NCBI GenBank assembly: GCA_050012295.1
Contig: JBEKHL010000012.1
Coordinates: 1-34,221, forward strand
DNA: 34,221 nucleotides
Direction of reading: 5' to 3'
Source of the DNA: UBA6186 sp050012295
Lineage (GTDB): Bacteria > Pseudomonadota > Gammaproteobacteria > UBA6186 > Azoamicaceae
Shown here one piece after another: positions 9,573 through 19,700 of this stretch. The notes under the pieces are model-generated. The model made no database searches. It was not told the origin of the DNA and was given only the letters and a program-made list of their open reading frames with translations. The first letter of the stretch is position 1. Each line of letters opens with the position of its first letter. A program made the position numbers and the translations under genes.

Positions 9573-9589
9573 GTCGCTGGCGCGAAATT
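9573..9589 (+). repeat. GC-rich 17-mer, left copy of inverted pair
   Basis: GTCGCTGGCGCGAAATT. An inverted copy with one difference lies at 10875-10891. Similarity continues weakly for about ten bases on each side. The 11-base GC-rich core stands out in this AT-rich intergenic DNA. Confidence 0.7.
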
Positions 9590-9775
9590 GCATAATCACC
9601 ATTTTGTCCATCAATTTTAAATTTTTATACCAATAATCATTTATCGAAGGAACTTTACCTTTAAGATTAGTGTATAGCAATAATACTTGGATAATACGGT
9701 GCAACTACTCTGGTTGTAAGAAAAAGTAATAAATGATAATTTAAGTAAAAACAAATAAAATAAAAGGGTTGGAAA

Positions 9776-10837
9776 ATGAAACTAGAACAGCTGCAATCAG
9801 CTTTAAACCATTTAAAAGAGGTATGTACAAGCCATAAATCTATTGGGATTATTGAAGATCTAATTATATTAGCAGCAATAAGAGAATTGTCTAATAATTT
9901 AGAAATTTGTTGCACATCTCTTAGTAAAGAAGATTTAAAATTTTTACTTAATATTGCTTTATTTAACCATGAAGAAACAATAAGAATTTTAGATGATTTA
10001 TCATCCAAAAAAGATATACTTAATTTAGAACAATTAAAATTATTAGCTACTTTTGGCCTTACTTTGGACGCTTTACAAGCAACTTCTACAGATCTAAAAA
10101 CTTTAAATTTAGTCCAAGAACAAAAATTCCTGACAGAATATTCAGCAGTGCGTTTAAGAATAGTTATTGGTGCTGGAAGTATAAAAATAGATTTTTATAA
10201 TTTGCATACACCATTTTATAAAAAGCTTGAAGAATTTTTTAAAGAAGAATTATTTAAAGGAGTTCATAACAAAGCTCTTGTTACTCCTTTACAAGGTAAA
10301 GCTATAATACATGATCCTAATCCTTTTGGAAGATGGTGGTTTAGTCTAGAAAAACCACCTGAAAGTGATGTAAAGAGCCTTATATTTACACAGATTAACT
10401 TTCCTGCTTATCATGATACTGTTGGCAAGACTATTATACCAAAAATTCTAACAACAATAACAAGCTATTTATATCCTGAAAGTACAGAAAGTGTTGAGTT
10501 ACCTACGATAGATTTTGCTACAATAACTAGAGATGCTAAGTATACTGTTTTTAAGAGATCAGGCTTAACCTTAGAACAATGTAAAGAAATTTGTAATATA
10601 TTTGTAAATTTAACCAGTAAGAATGCTTTAAGGGAATATGGTATATTTGTACAAGACAATGTAGATGCATTTAAATATAGCGGTGAAGAAGAATCTACTG
10701 GACAAAATACTGTTCCAGGTTTATTTAACATGTTTTCTTCTGGAACTAGCAATAGAGGTTTTTCTACATTGAGCAGTGGTTGCTCCTCCTACCCTACTAC
10801 CATGATGACCATGAGGTTTGGTGGTCCTTCTAGCTAA
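9776..10837 (+). CDS. Hypothetical protein, 353 aa
   Basis: I recognise no family. Residues 1-125 are leucine-rich and helical; the middle (about 125-250) is mixed and contains HDPNPFGRWWFSLEKPP; the C-terminal 60 residues are Ser/Gly/Thr-rich low complexity with several Met. No signal peptide or membrane segment. GGGTTGG lies just before the ATG as a possible ribosome-binding site. The gene stands alone, bracketed by inverted copies of a 17-mer, which raises the possibility that it moved as a unit. A Ser-rich disordered tail also occurs in the 659-aa and 1650-aa orphans here, which is compatible with secreted effectors but not evidence of it. Confidence 0.72.
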   Translation: MKLEQLQSALNHLKEVCTSHKSIGIIEDLIILAAIRELSNNLEICCTSLSKEDLKFLLNIALFNHEETIRILDDLSSKKDILNLEQLKLLATFGLTLDALQATSTDLKTLNLVQEQKFLTEYSAVRLRIVIGAGSIKIDFYNLHTPFYKKLEEFFKEELFKGVHNKALVTPLQGKAIIHDPNPFGRWWFSLEKPPESDVKSLIFTQINFPAYHDTVGKTIIPKILTTITSYLYPESTESVELPTIDFATITRDAKYTVFKRSGLTLEQCKEICNIFVNLTSKNALREYGIFVQDNVDAFKYSGEEESTGQNTVPGLFNMFSSGTSNRGFSTLSSGCSSYPTTMMTMRFGGPSS

Positions 10838-10874
10838 TGTGATGTCGATTGAATGGTAAAAATAGTATTATTAT

Positions 10875-10891
10875 AATTTTGCGCCAGCGAC
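10875..10891 (-). repeat. GC-rich 17-mer, right copy of inverted pair
   Basis: Read on the minus strand this is GTCGCTGGCGCAAAATT, 16 of 17 identical to the copy at 9573-9589. It lies between the convergent 353-aa gene and the Sel1 gene. Confidence 0.7.
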
Positions 10892-10898
10892 ATTATAG

Positions 10899-10916
10899 AT
10901 AAAAATTAATTTTTAT
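10899..10916. terminator. AT-only palindrome, weak terminator candidate
   Basis: An 18-bp perfect palindrome (ATAAAAATTAATTTTTAT) lies between two convergent genes. Being made only of A and T, it would form a weak hairpin with a U-run on either strand. It may be chance in AT-rich DNA. Confidence 0.25.
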
Positions 10917-10962
10917 TGATAATCTTATCGGTGACCTGGTGTTTTGCTTGATATGTCTGTGT

Positions 10963-12651
10963 TTAACAGGTTGCCACACATCTTGCGTTCTTACTACCAT
11001 TTTTATCACTACTACTAAGTAATTTATTATTTTCCTGCCTTTCACGTAGTGCTATCCTAAGCATATCTATATATCCGGTTTTATTAGCTTCATGAAACCA
11101 TTTAAATGCCAGAGTTGGATTTTTTTCAACGCCAACACCATCATCATACATAACGCTAACATTATATTGTGCTGCTGGCACTCCTTTTTCAGCAGCTCGT
11201 AGGTACCACATAAATGCCAAATTTTTGTCTATTACTTTTATACCACGCCCGCTGTCGTAGGCTATTCCAAGATTAAACATAGCAGGACCAAATTCTTGTT
11301 CGGCAGCTTTTTGGTACCATTCAAAAGCTTTAACCTCATCTTTAGGTACACCGTCTCCATGATCATACATAACCCCTAGATTATGTTGTGCTGTTTTATG
11401 GCCTTGTTCAGCAGCTTTTATATACCATTTGGCTGCTATAGATTTATTTTGGGTTACCCCACCAGTTCCTGCCATATATATTAAGGCAAGATTATATTGA
11501 GCTTCAGCATGACCTTGTACTGCAGCTTTTAGATACCATTGTACCGCAGATTTTAGATGTTGCTGGGTTATTTCTTTTTGTTTAATAATAAATTCTTCGT
11601 CGTTAGCAAGACTAAAGTTATCATCAGCATTAACTAGTTCTGCCCAAGCGGTATATGTTACCCCAAGATTAAATTGTGCATCGGCATTACCTTGGATTGC
11701 AGCTTTTCTATGTAGCTTTTCTGCTTTTGTTGCGTTAGGCTTTACCCCATAACCATTATTATACATTTCACCAAGGTTAAATTGTGCTGTAGCTAGATTT
11801 TGTGCGGCAGCTTTACTATACCACTCTATTGCTTTAACGTAATCTTTTTCAACACCTTGACCATTTTCATACTTTAACCCAAGCACGTTTTGTGCTTCAG
11901 CATGTCCTTGCTCTGCTGCTTTTAGAAAAAAAAATACAGCCGTGTTTTCATCTTTTACTGTTCCGTCACCAGTAGTATATCTAACGGCAAAATTATATAG
12001 TGCTGGAGCATGCCATCCGTAAGCAGCTTTTTTATATAATTCTAATGCCAACTCTATGTTTTTTTCTACACCGTTACCGCTATCATACCTAACTGCAAGA
12101 TCATATTGTGCTGGAGCATACCCTGCATTAGCAGCTTCTTTGTATGATGCTATTGCTTGTTCTATATTATTTTGAGCAAGATAGATCTCCCCTAGTCTAA
12201 ATTTAGCCATTATATTGCCTTGCTGAATTGCTGCTTGATAAAGTTCTATTGCTTTATCTATATTTTGATTAACACCCTTACCATTGGCATATAGTTCTCC
12301 AAGCGCACACTGTGCGTCAGTATTCCCTTGTTTAGCAGCTAATTCGAACAATGCTTTTGCATTACATATATTTGATTTATAGATCCTATCAAGAGTAGCT
12401 TGAGCAAATATATCGTCATCGATATTAGCTAATTGTTCGTATATTGCTATAGTTTTTGGTAATAATGAATCTTTAAAAAAATGTTGTTCGTATAATAAAT
12501 TATCTAGGTACATTTTTCCGAGTCGATATTGTGCTGGTGCGTGTCCTTGGCTAGCTAGTTGATAATATAATTCAAATGCTTTAAGTTCATCTTTTTCTAC
12601 TTCAAAACCATTCTCATAATTTTTAGCTTGTAGATATTGTTCGTCGTACAT
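10963..12651 (-). CDS. Sel1-like repeat protein (about 14 repeats)
   Basis: The 562-aa protein consists almost wholly of Sel1-like repeats of about 36 residues, with the pattern A-x(2)-WY-x-KAA-x-QGHA-x-AQ-x-NLG-x-MY-x-G-x-GV. I count about 14, of which the second and the last are degenerate. One repeat near residues 335-375 carries an insertion of about 25 residues. No signal peptide or membrane segment is seen. Sel1 repeats form alpha-solenoid binding surfaces. In intracellular bacteria they often occur in proteins that act on host pathways, but they also scaffold bacterial signalling. The C-terminus after the last repeat is Lys/Asn/Ser-rich and ends RCVATC, with two cysteines in the last five residues. 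The gene diverges from the GGDEF-EAL gene across 136 bp that must hold both promoters. Confidence 0.92.
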   Translation of the reverse strand: MYDEQYLQAKNYENGFEVEKDELKAFELYYQLASQGHAPAQYRLGKMYLDNLLYEQHFFKDSLLPKTIAIYEQLANIDDDIFAQATLDRIYKSNICNAKALFELAAKQGNTDAQCALGELYANGKGVNQNIDKAIELYQAAIQQGNIMAKFRLGEIYLAQNNIEQAIASYKEAANAGYAPAQYDLAVRYDSGNGVEKNIELALELYKKAAYGWHAPALYNFAVRYTTGDGTVKDENTAVFFFLKAAEQGHAEAQNVLGLKYENGQGVEKDYVKAIEWYSKAAAQNLATAQFNLGEMYNNGYGVKPNATKAEKLHRKAAIQGNADAQFNLGVTYTAWAELVNADDNFSLANDEEFIIKQKEITQQHLKSAVQWYLKAAVQGHAEAQYNLALIYMAGTGGVTQNKSIAAKWYIKAAEQGHKTAQHNLGVMYDHGDGVPKDEVKAFEWYQKAAEQEFGPAMFNLGIAYDSGRGIKVIDKNLAFMWYLRAAEKGVPAAQYNVSVMYDDGVGVEKNPTLAFKWFHEANKTGYIDMLRIALRERQENNKLLSSSDKNGSKNARCVATC

Positions 12652-12787
12652 AAGACACTGTACCTATTATTAATTTTCACTAAATATAACATTGAATATA
12701 TTTAATGCAATTAGTTCTTACTTTGGCTATTTGGTATTTAATTAACTAAAATTAATATTAAATCTTAAAATTTTTAGGACGTTATTA

Positions 12788-14494
12788 ATGGCTATCTCTA
12801 AAGAAATAGATGACAACAGGTCTTTAAAATTAGAAAAAAACTTATCATTAACTAAAGCAACATTTGAATTTGCACCAGTAGGTCTACTTGTTGTCGATCA
12901 AAATAATAAAATATTGCTATATAACCAAAAATTTATAGAATTATGGGAGATCTCTTCTGTTGATCTTTTAAATCAAGACCAAGCAACCGAACTATTTAAA
13001 TATATGCAAACCAAAGCTACTGCTACTTTAGAATTTACTCCACCTATAAAACAAGTACTAATAAGTGAGGTAGAACTAAAAAATGGCACCTGTCTAGAAC
13101 AAATTATTAATACTAAATTTAGTGAAACCGAAGTGCCTGGGATTATTTATAGTTTTCATGATATCTCGCAAAGAAAAAATTTAGAAAAACAATTAGAACA
13201 ACAAGCAGCTTTTGATATTTTAACTGGCCTACCAAATAGACATTTATTAATAGATCGTTTACAACAAAATATTGCTTTTGCAAAACGTAATAATGGTTAT
13301 ATAGCTACATTGTTTATTGATCTGGATTCTTTTAAGGCAGTTAATGATACTTTTGGGCATAATGTAGGTGATCAATTATTACAAATTTTTGGACAAAGAT
13401 TAAAACAATATATTCGAGAACATGATACTGTGGCTCGTTTAAGTGGAGATGAATTCGTGGTACTAATAACCTCTGCTACTTTTGACTTAAAATATTTTTA
13501 TAAAATAGTCGAGAGATTCTTTGAACGTATTATTGAACCATATAATCTAGCTAATCAAGAAATTATAGTTACCGCAAGTATGGGAATAAGCTTTTATCCT
13601 CAAGATGGTCAGGATCCAGATACTCTTATTAAGAATGCAGACATAGCTATGTATCATGTTAAAGAACAAGGAAAAAATACTTTTGAATTTTACAACAAAG
13701 CAATGTCTGAACAATTGTTAGAACGGCTGCAACTTGAAAATGGCTTACATACAGCGTTACAAAAAAATGAATTTTCTTTAAATTATCAACCAATTATAGA
13801 TTTAAAAAATAACAAAATTGTGGCAATGGAAGCACTACTACGTTGGCAACATCCAAAATTAGGTTTAATCCCACCAAATACGTTTATTCCGGTTGCTGAA
13901 TCAACAGGAACAATTTTTCCAATTGGGCTTTGGGTATTAAAAACTGCTTGCGCTCAATTAAAATCCTGGCACAATAATAATCTACCTCTAATTAAAATAT
14001 CTGTAAATATCTCCGAACGCCAGCTTAGAGAAACTGATTTTGTAAAAACCGTTGAATTAGTACTTAAGGAAACTAGATTAGAAGCAAAGTATTTAGAAAT
14101 TGAAATGGCTGAAAGAGTGTTCTTAAGTAGCGGTAATGTAATATTGCCAACTCTTATGGAACTAAAACAGTTAGGTATTGGTATTAATATTGATGATTTT
14201 GGTACTTGTTATTCAAAATTAAGTTTAGTTAAACAATTCCCCGTAGATGCTATTAAAATTGATCGAACATTTATTAAAGAAGTTGACCACCATCCTGGAA
14301 TTAAAGCAATTGTTCAATCTATGGCAACCGTTGCAAACAATTTACATTTAAATGTAATTGCTGAAGGTGTAGAAACTAAAGAGCAGTTAGAGGTTCTTTC
14401 TAAATTATTCACTAATGAGGCGCAAGGCTATTATTTCGGGAAGCCAACTAGTGCTGAAGAAGCTGGTAATATGCTTATAAAAGACCAAAATTAG
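12788..14494 (+). CDS. PAS-GGDEF-EAL cyclic-di-GMP signalling protein
   Basis: The 568-aa protein has an N-terminal PAS-like sensor (about residues 20-135), a GGDEF domain (about 140-300) and an EAL domain (about 315-560). No membrane segment, so it is cytoplasmic. The cyclase signature reads RLSGDEF (Ser219 in place of the first Gly), a variant still found in active diguanylate cyclases. The autoinhibitory I-site RxxD is present as REHD (R210-D213), five residues before it. The EAL domain keeps EALLRW (348-353), NIDDFGTCYSKL in place of DDFGTGYSSL, KIDRTFI and IAEGVE, so phosphodiesterase activity is plausible. The protein may make and break cyclic-di-GMP. AGGA lies before the ATG. The stop codon overlaps by one base the inverted-repeat element that follows. 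Confidence 0.93.
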   Translation: MAISKEIDDNRSLKLEKNLSLTKATFEFAPVGLLVVDQNNKILLYNQKFIELWEISSVDLLNQDQATELFKYMQTKATATLEFTPPIKQVLISEVELKNGTCLEQIINTKFSETEVPGIIYSFHDISQRKNLEKQLEQQAAFDILTGLPNRHLLIDRLQQNIAFAKRNNGYIATLFIDLDSFKAVNDTFGHNVGDQLLQIFGQRLKQYIREHDTVARLSGDEFVVLITSATFDLKYFYKIVERFFERIIEPYNLANQEIIVTASMGISFYPQDGQDPDTLIKNADIAMYHVKEQGKNTFEFYNKAMSEQLLERLQLENGLHTALQKNEFSLNYQPIIDLKNNKIVAMEALLRWQHPKLGLIPPNTFIPVAESTGTIFPIGLWVLKTACAQLKSWHNNNLPLIKISVNISERQLRETDFVKTVELVLKETRLEAKYLEIEMAERVFLSSGNVILPTLMELKQLGIGINIDDFGTCYSKLSLVKQFPVDAIKIDRTFIKEVDHHPGIKAIVQSMATVANNLHLNVIAEGVETKEQLEVLSKLFTNEAQGYYFGKPTSAEEAGNMLIKDQN

Positions 14495-14637
14495 GAGCTG
14501 TCCAAGAATAACTTCCCCATTTTAAAAATTAATTAGGCAGCCTGAAAGAATAAAAACATGGTTTTAACGTAAAAATATAATGAATGGTGCCTAAGAGATT
14601 TTTAAAATGGGGAAGTTATTCTTGCTTGGACAGCTCC
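14494..14637. mobile_element. MITE-like hairpin element with about 50-bp inverted ends
   Basis: The element begins GGAGCTGTCCAAG and ends with its inverse. The arms stay identical through AATAACTTCCCCATTTTAAA and then degenerate, ending in another match, TTAGGCA. The right arm has 4 extra bases (CAAG). Both sides are flanked by TTA, consistent with a 3-bp target duplication. The 144 bp contain no gene. This is the structure of a miniature inverted-repeat element made from insertion-sequence ends; an IS5-like parent is a guess. Between two convergent genes it would also work as a bidirectional terminator. Confidence 0.85.
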
Positions 14638-14650
14638 TTAATTTAAATTT

Positions 14651-16624
14651 TTATAAGATAACACATTTATTGCTATCTCTTCTTATTGTTTCAGCAGTAT
14701 CTATTCTATCCGTTTGTTTATGATGCATATTGTCTCTATTTGAAAAAGCTGGTGTAAAACATGGAAATACTGTTACAAGAGGTCTAGGACTGTTACTCGT
14801 ACTGGAGGATTGTGATGCACAACTTGAACATACCTCTATAGCCAAAGTTTGCTTAACCGATTTTTTTCTTTCATCTTTACTTTTATACTGACATTCATCA
14901 TCTACTATAATATGTTCAATAATTTTTTCTAATAGTTCCTTTGGGGTGTATGTTTTTGTTAGATAATCGTCCATACCACATTGTATTGCTAGATCTTTTT
15001 TAGAAGTACCGCTATAACTAGACACCCCAATAACTGGTGTATGGTAATTTAGTAATACTTCTTTTTCACGAATTTTTTTAGTTACTTCCAAGCCATTCAT
15101 TAGTGGTATTTCTATATCCATATAAATTAAATCAAAACGATTTTTGGCATGCAATTCTAACGCCATTTTTCCGTCTGTTGCCGTATAACAAATACATCCA
15201 TGTTGATTTAACTGCTTAAACAAGATGGATGTGTTTATTTGATTATGATTGTCTCCAACTATTAAAATTTTTTTTCTTTGTAATATAGATTTTTTAGTTT
15301 TGATATTATTTAGTAAGCTTTTTGTTTGTATAGCATCTAATAGTTCTTCCTCGTTTAAATATTTACCTTTTATGGAAAAAGAAACCCGAGTACCGTGTCC
15401 TACTTCGCTTTCTACTTGAATAGACCCACCCATTAGCTCTATCATTTTTTTACTTATTGCAAGGCCTAATTCTGTGATGCTATGTTTATGGCTGCCAGTT
15501 TGGTTGAAAATTTGAAATAAATTACTTGTTTCATGCGGCAACATACCTTTTCCAGTATCTTTAACAACAAAATTTATAATAATATCTTCTGTAAAAAGAT
15601 CTAAAGTTGGTTCAATAACGGCAGAAACCGTAATGTACCCAACATTGGTAAATTTAAGAGCGTTAGATATTAAATTAATAATAATTTGCGACAATTGAGA
15701 TGGATCTGTTTTTAACCATACCGGATTTTTAGGTAAATCTAGTAATAATTTCAAGTTTTTTTGTTTAAATTGAGGTCCAAAGATTAAAAGCGTATTTGTA
15801 ACGGTTTCTACTAGTTCAAACGAACTAATATTTAATTCTACTTTATTATGTTCTAATTTTGATAAGGTTAATGTATTATCCAAAATAGTTCTTTGTTGTT
15901 CAGCACATTGTTCAATTGTTTTTAAGTAATTTTCTACTTCTGTAAAACATGGTATTATTTCTCCCGATGATTGGTGGGCAGTATCGGTTTCTAATTTAAG
16001 TGAATTAAAAGATTTTATCAATAGTGGTACAGTATCATAAATACAATTAAGAGTGTTACGAAGTGCGTGACAAACATTATTAATAAATTCTTCTTGTCGT
16101 TTATTAAGTAGAGCCGTAGTAGTTGTTATGGAAATTTGTTCGATTAGTTCGTCTGTTTTTTCTTTTAAATTTTGATGATACAATTGTAGTTTGGTTAAAT
16201 CTTTAATTCCTACTAATATGAACATTTTTTCATTTATATCTATCGAATTCAAACTAATGTCAATGGGAAATTCTTCGCAACTTTTCTTTAATCCATGAAA
16301 ATCAAGAATGGTAGTTCTACCAACGCTGATAGATTCAATAATTGGTTTAATTTTGTCTCTAAAACATTCTGGCATTAGAGATTCAATTGATTTGTTAAGT
16401 ATTTCTGTCTCGGTATAGTTAAATAAATTTTGCGCTATAGAATTTGTTAAAACAATTTTTCCTGTTTGATCAATAATAATAATAGGTTCAGGTATAGCTT
16501 CTAACATGGCAATAATATTAGGCTCAAATTGCACTATGTCTTTAACTAGGTTTTCTTCGTCGCGGTATTCGTCATCTTCTTCGTCTTCTTCATCAAGATC
16601 GCTACTTAAGCTGGAATTAAACAT
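14651..16624 (-). CDS. Hybrid sensor histidine kinase, PAS-kinase-receiver
   Basis: Order of parts in 657 aa: a very acidic N-terminus (residues 8-25, mostly Asp/Glu); PAS domain (about 37-155); dimerisation/His box with CHALRN (H186); ATPase domain with N box NLISNALKFT and G1 box DTGKGM; receiver domain (about 455-580) with phospho-acceptor D503 in YMDIEIPLMNG and Lys in LTKTYTP. Deviations: the G2 region reads TELGLAISKK where GTGLGLAISK is usual, and the receiver acidic pair is GDN rather than EDN, so one acid is missing. No transmembrane segment, hence a cytoplasmic sensor. The C-terminal extension of about 75 residues is Ser-rich and ends SNKCVIL, a CaaX-like tetrapeptide. It lies 134 bp downstream of the double glycosyltransferase gene on the same strand. 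AAGGAA precedes the ATG. Confidence 0.9.
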   Translation of the reverse strand: MFNSSLSSDLDEEDEEDDEYRDEENLVKDIVQFEPNIIAMLEAIPEPIIIIDQTGKIVLTNSIAQNLFNYTETEILNKSIESLMPECFRDKIKPIIESISVGRTTILDFHGLKKSCEEFPIDISLNSIDINEKMFILVGIKDLTKLQLYHQNLKEKTDELIEQISITTTTALLNKRQEEFINNVCHALRNTLNCIYDTVPLLIKSFNSLKLETDTAHQSSGEIIPCFTEVENYLKTIEQCAEQQRTILDNTLTLSKLEHNKVELNISSFELVETVTNTLLIFGPQFKQKNLKLLLDLPKNPVWLKTDPSQLSQIIINLISNALKFTNVGYITVSAVIEPTLDLFTEDIIINFVVKDTGKGMLPHETSNLFQIFNQTGSHKHSITELGLAISKKMIELMGGSIQVESEVGHGTRVSFSIKGKYLNEEELLDAIQTKSLLNNIKTKKSILQRKKILIVGDNHNQINTSILFKQLNQHGCICYTATDGKMALELHAKNRFDLIYMDIEIPLMNGLEVTKKIREKEVLLNYHTPVIGVSSYSGTSKKDLAIQCGMDDYLTKTYTPKELLEKIIEHIIVDDECQYKSKDERKKSVKQTLAIEVCSSCASQSSSTSNSPRPLVTVFPCFTPAFSNRDNMHHKQTDRIDTAETIRRDSNKCVIL

Positions 16625-16758
16625 ATAGATATTTATTCCTTAATATTTTTATACTTAATAATTATTATAAATATAATATATTATCGTATAATATTACTTT
16701 AATCTTTATTATGATTAATAACTTATGAATGGAAACACCACAATATATTGCAATAGCT

Positions 16759-19700
16759 CTATGTTATCCGGTAGCGCTTTGTAAGCGGAGTGTGCAATTG
16801 TTTTGCTGCTTCTTGTTTAGCAATTACAGATAATTTAGATAGTGGTTTTCGATCTTGAAATAATAAAACATTATTGAATGTATCTAAATATTTATGGGTA
16901 GAACCGTTATTTGCTAACCAATCAAATTGTTCACCTTCTTTCATAATTCTAGTGTGAATAGCATTTTTTTGTAAATCAGTTAAACTATTCCAAATATTAA
17001 GAGCGGTATTAACAGTATTAGGCAAAGAAGCATTATTATTAACTTCATAATTATTATCTTCGTAAATAAAACCGTTTCCTGTGTAAACATTATTGTTACA
17101 AATTAAAGGCACTACTGAATTTTTTAAACCGCCGGCTCCAGATGTAATACATAAAGAACCATTTGCAAATCCTTCCATTGGTGTTAAACCACATGCTTCT
17201 ATATGAGATGGCACAAAAACAAAATCGGCACATGCTCGCATTAATTCACCATATTCTACTTGTTCTTTGGCGCTAAAAGTAATAAAAATGTTATCTTTTT
17301 GTCTGCTGTTGTTCATTATTAAATGTAATACATCTTCGTTTACTCCTTTGCCTATTGCAAAAAATACTGCTCTATCCTGTATTGAATTAATAATACTAGC
17401 AAAAGTGTCTATACCTTTTTCTGGTGAAAACCTACCGACATATAATATTACAGGTAATTTTGGATTTATTTTCCATAATAAATCCTTAGAAAGTATGGTG
17501 GCAAGTTGCTCTTTAATTACGTTTTTACTAGACACAATATTTGTAGTATTACCGATTAATTTGTCGATATAACCGTATTTTTTATAATCTATGCCGTTTA
17601 ATATACCAATAAGTTTGTTAGTTAATTTTGCTCTTAAAAACGCTTTTTTTAATATAATAATTTCTTTAGGATCTTTTGGGTCAATAGAAGAACATTCTGT
17701 TAATAATTCTGGTGAGACAGTTATTACTTGATCAGCATAACTTACCCCGATTTGTTTTAAAATATAATCTTGTTTAGAAAAAGACAAACCAATCCCTGCT
17801 AATGCGGCACCATTAAAAGTACCGCGATCGTTATTATTAATATGTACCGTAAATATGGTTTTTATGGAGGTGTTAGCATAATAATCGGTTAATAATTTAG
17901 CAACTAATGAAGTATGCCAACCATGTAATTGTAAAAGAGAAGGATCAGGGTGATTTGTACAATCTTGTCTGCAATTAACAAAACTTGCAACAGCACTATT
18001 AAAGTATTTAAGCCGCTCAATAAAAGTACTGTTATAAGAATTAGCATAGATGTCCGACACAGTATTTATTTTAAACAAATTTGATAAAAAAGGTTTTACT
18101 AAATAATGCTTGTTATGATTACCGACAACTAAAAATATAGAAGATTCTACCTCTTTATGATTATAAATATGTTTAATATTGGTAATGTGTTTAACCGGAA
18201 GATGATTAAAAATAGAATAATATGGTGTAATAATGCTAGCGTTAAATATAGCTTCTGGATTATCATTTAATCTAAATTTATTTTGAGCGTCTAACATTTG
18301 CGTAGTAACAACCCCTAATCCACCTAATGTCGCTTCGGCATATTCTAAGGCAACATGCAATACATTAATAGTAGGCTGTGCGGTATGAATGTGTGGACTG
18401 GTAGCGGATCCTTGTTTGATTGTTTGTTGGTATAAATTAAGATAATTATTTGATGGGGCATTATTCCAGTCGTAAGAATATGCATGTTTTGTTAACCTGA
18501 AAAATAGTTTGTTTAATTTGTTTTCACATCTCCAGGCAACATAATAATTATATGCTATATCTATTATATTTTTTAAATTATCTATATTGTGTGCCGTATC
18601 ATCTTCATAAATAAAACCAGTGCCTGTATCCATGTTGTTTATTAACGATATAACTGTATCTGGTAATCCTTGTACGTTAGAAACAATGGGAATAGAACAA
18701 CTTTCCATGGCTTCCATGGTAACTAAACCACATGCTTCCACATGTGATGGTATAATAGTAAATTCACATGCGGCTCTAAAATATTTACCAATTTTTAGTT
18801 GTTCCTGCATAGTATCTATTACAATTACATTATCTTTTTGTTTTAAATCGTTAACGTATTGATTTGGAATTTTAGATACTTGAGTTCCCATAATAATTAA
18901 ATTACCATTATGTTTATTGATCGTTTCTAAGGCATGTGGCAACATATCTATACCTTTTTCTTCGCCAAATCGTCCAACGTATAAATACCATATATTATTA
19001 AACTTATTATTAAGTTTGGGGTATTTGCAAGCTAAAAATTCTTTTATTTTTAGCTTGCCTTCCACAATAGAAGATTTAAATGCGTAATTTTCTAAATTTT
19101 CTGGCAAAGTAGCATCCCAGTTTCTAATAGTGTTACCATTAGTTATGCCGTGTAAGCGATCCTCTCTTTTTAATTTTTTAAAAATTGTATCTAGACCATA
19201 GCTTTTATTGGAAAGGGCATCACGAACTAAGCCGTTAGATACCATAACTACTTGATCTGAATATTGTAACATGAGATACATTTGATTTAAATTATAATTA
19301 GGATCTAAAAATTTTTGGTTGAGAGGTAATCCTACAGAGCTTAAAGTGTCAGCAATATGTTTTTTACTAATTAATTTACCCTGGTCGTTTGATAACATAT
19401 GTATAGTTGAAATTATTTTTGGAGGTATTGAATAAGTCCAAGTGTTTTGTTTAAATTCTTTTATTAAACAAGCAGACAATGCCGTATGCCAGGCATGAGT
19501 ATGTATAATATCAAAAGAATCAAGAGAATGATTATTGATTGCTGTTGCTATGGCGCTATTAAAATATTCGATTCGGTTTTGCGGTTCAGAATAGTCAAAT
19601 GCTTGATAAATGTTTTGTGGTTCTCCAACATCAAATATTTTTTCTATTGGGGAATTATGTATTGGTTTAATAAGATAATGGGTAACATAAGTTTGGTTGT

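Noticed and set aside
9667..10008. 113-codon open frame on the minus strand
   Set aside because: It is antisense to the start of the 353-aa gene, has no family resemblance and no ribosome-binding site; a shadow of low-complexity AT-rich coding.
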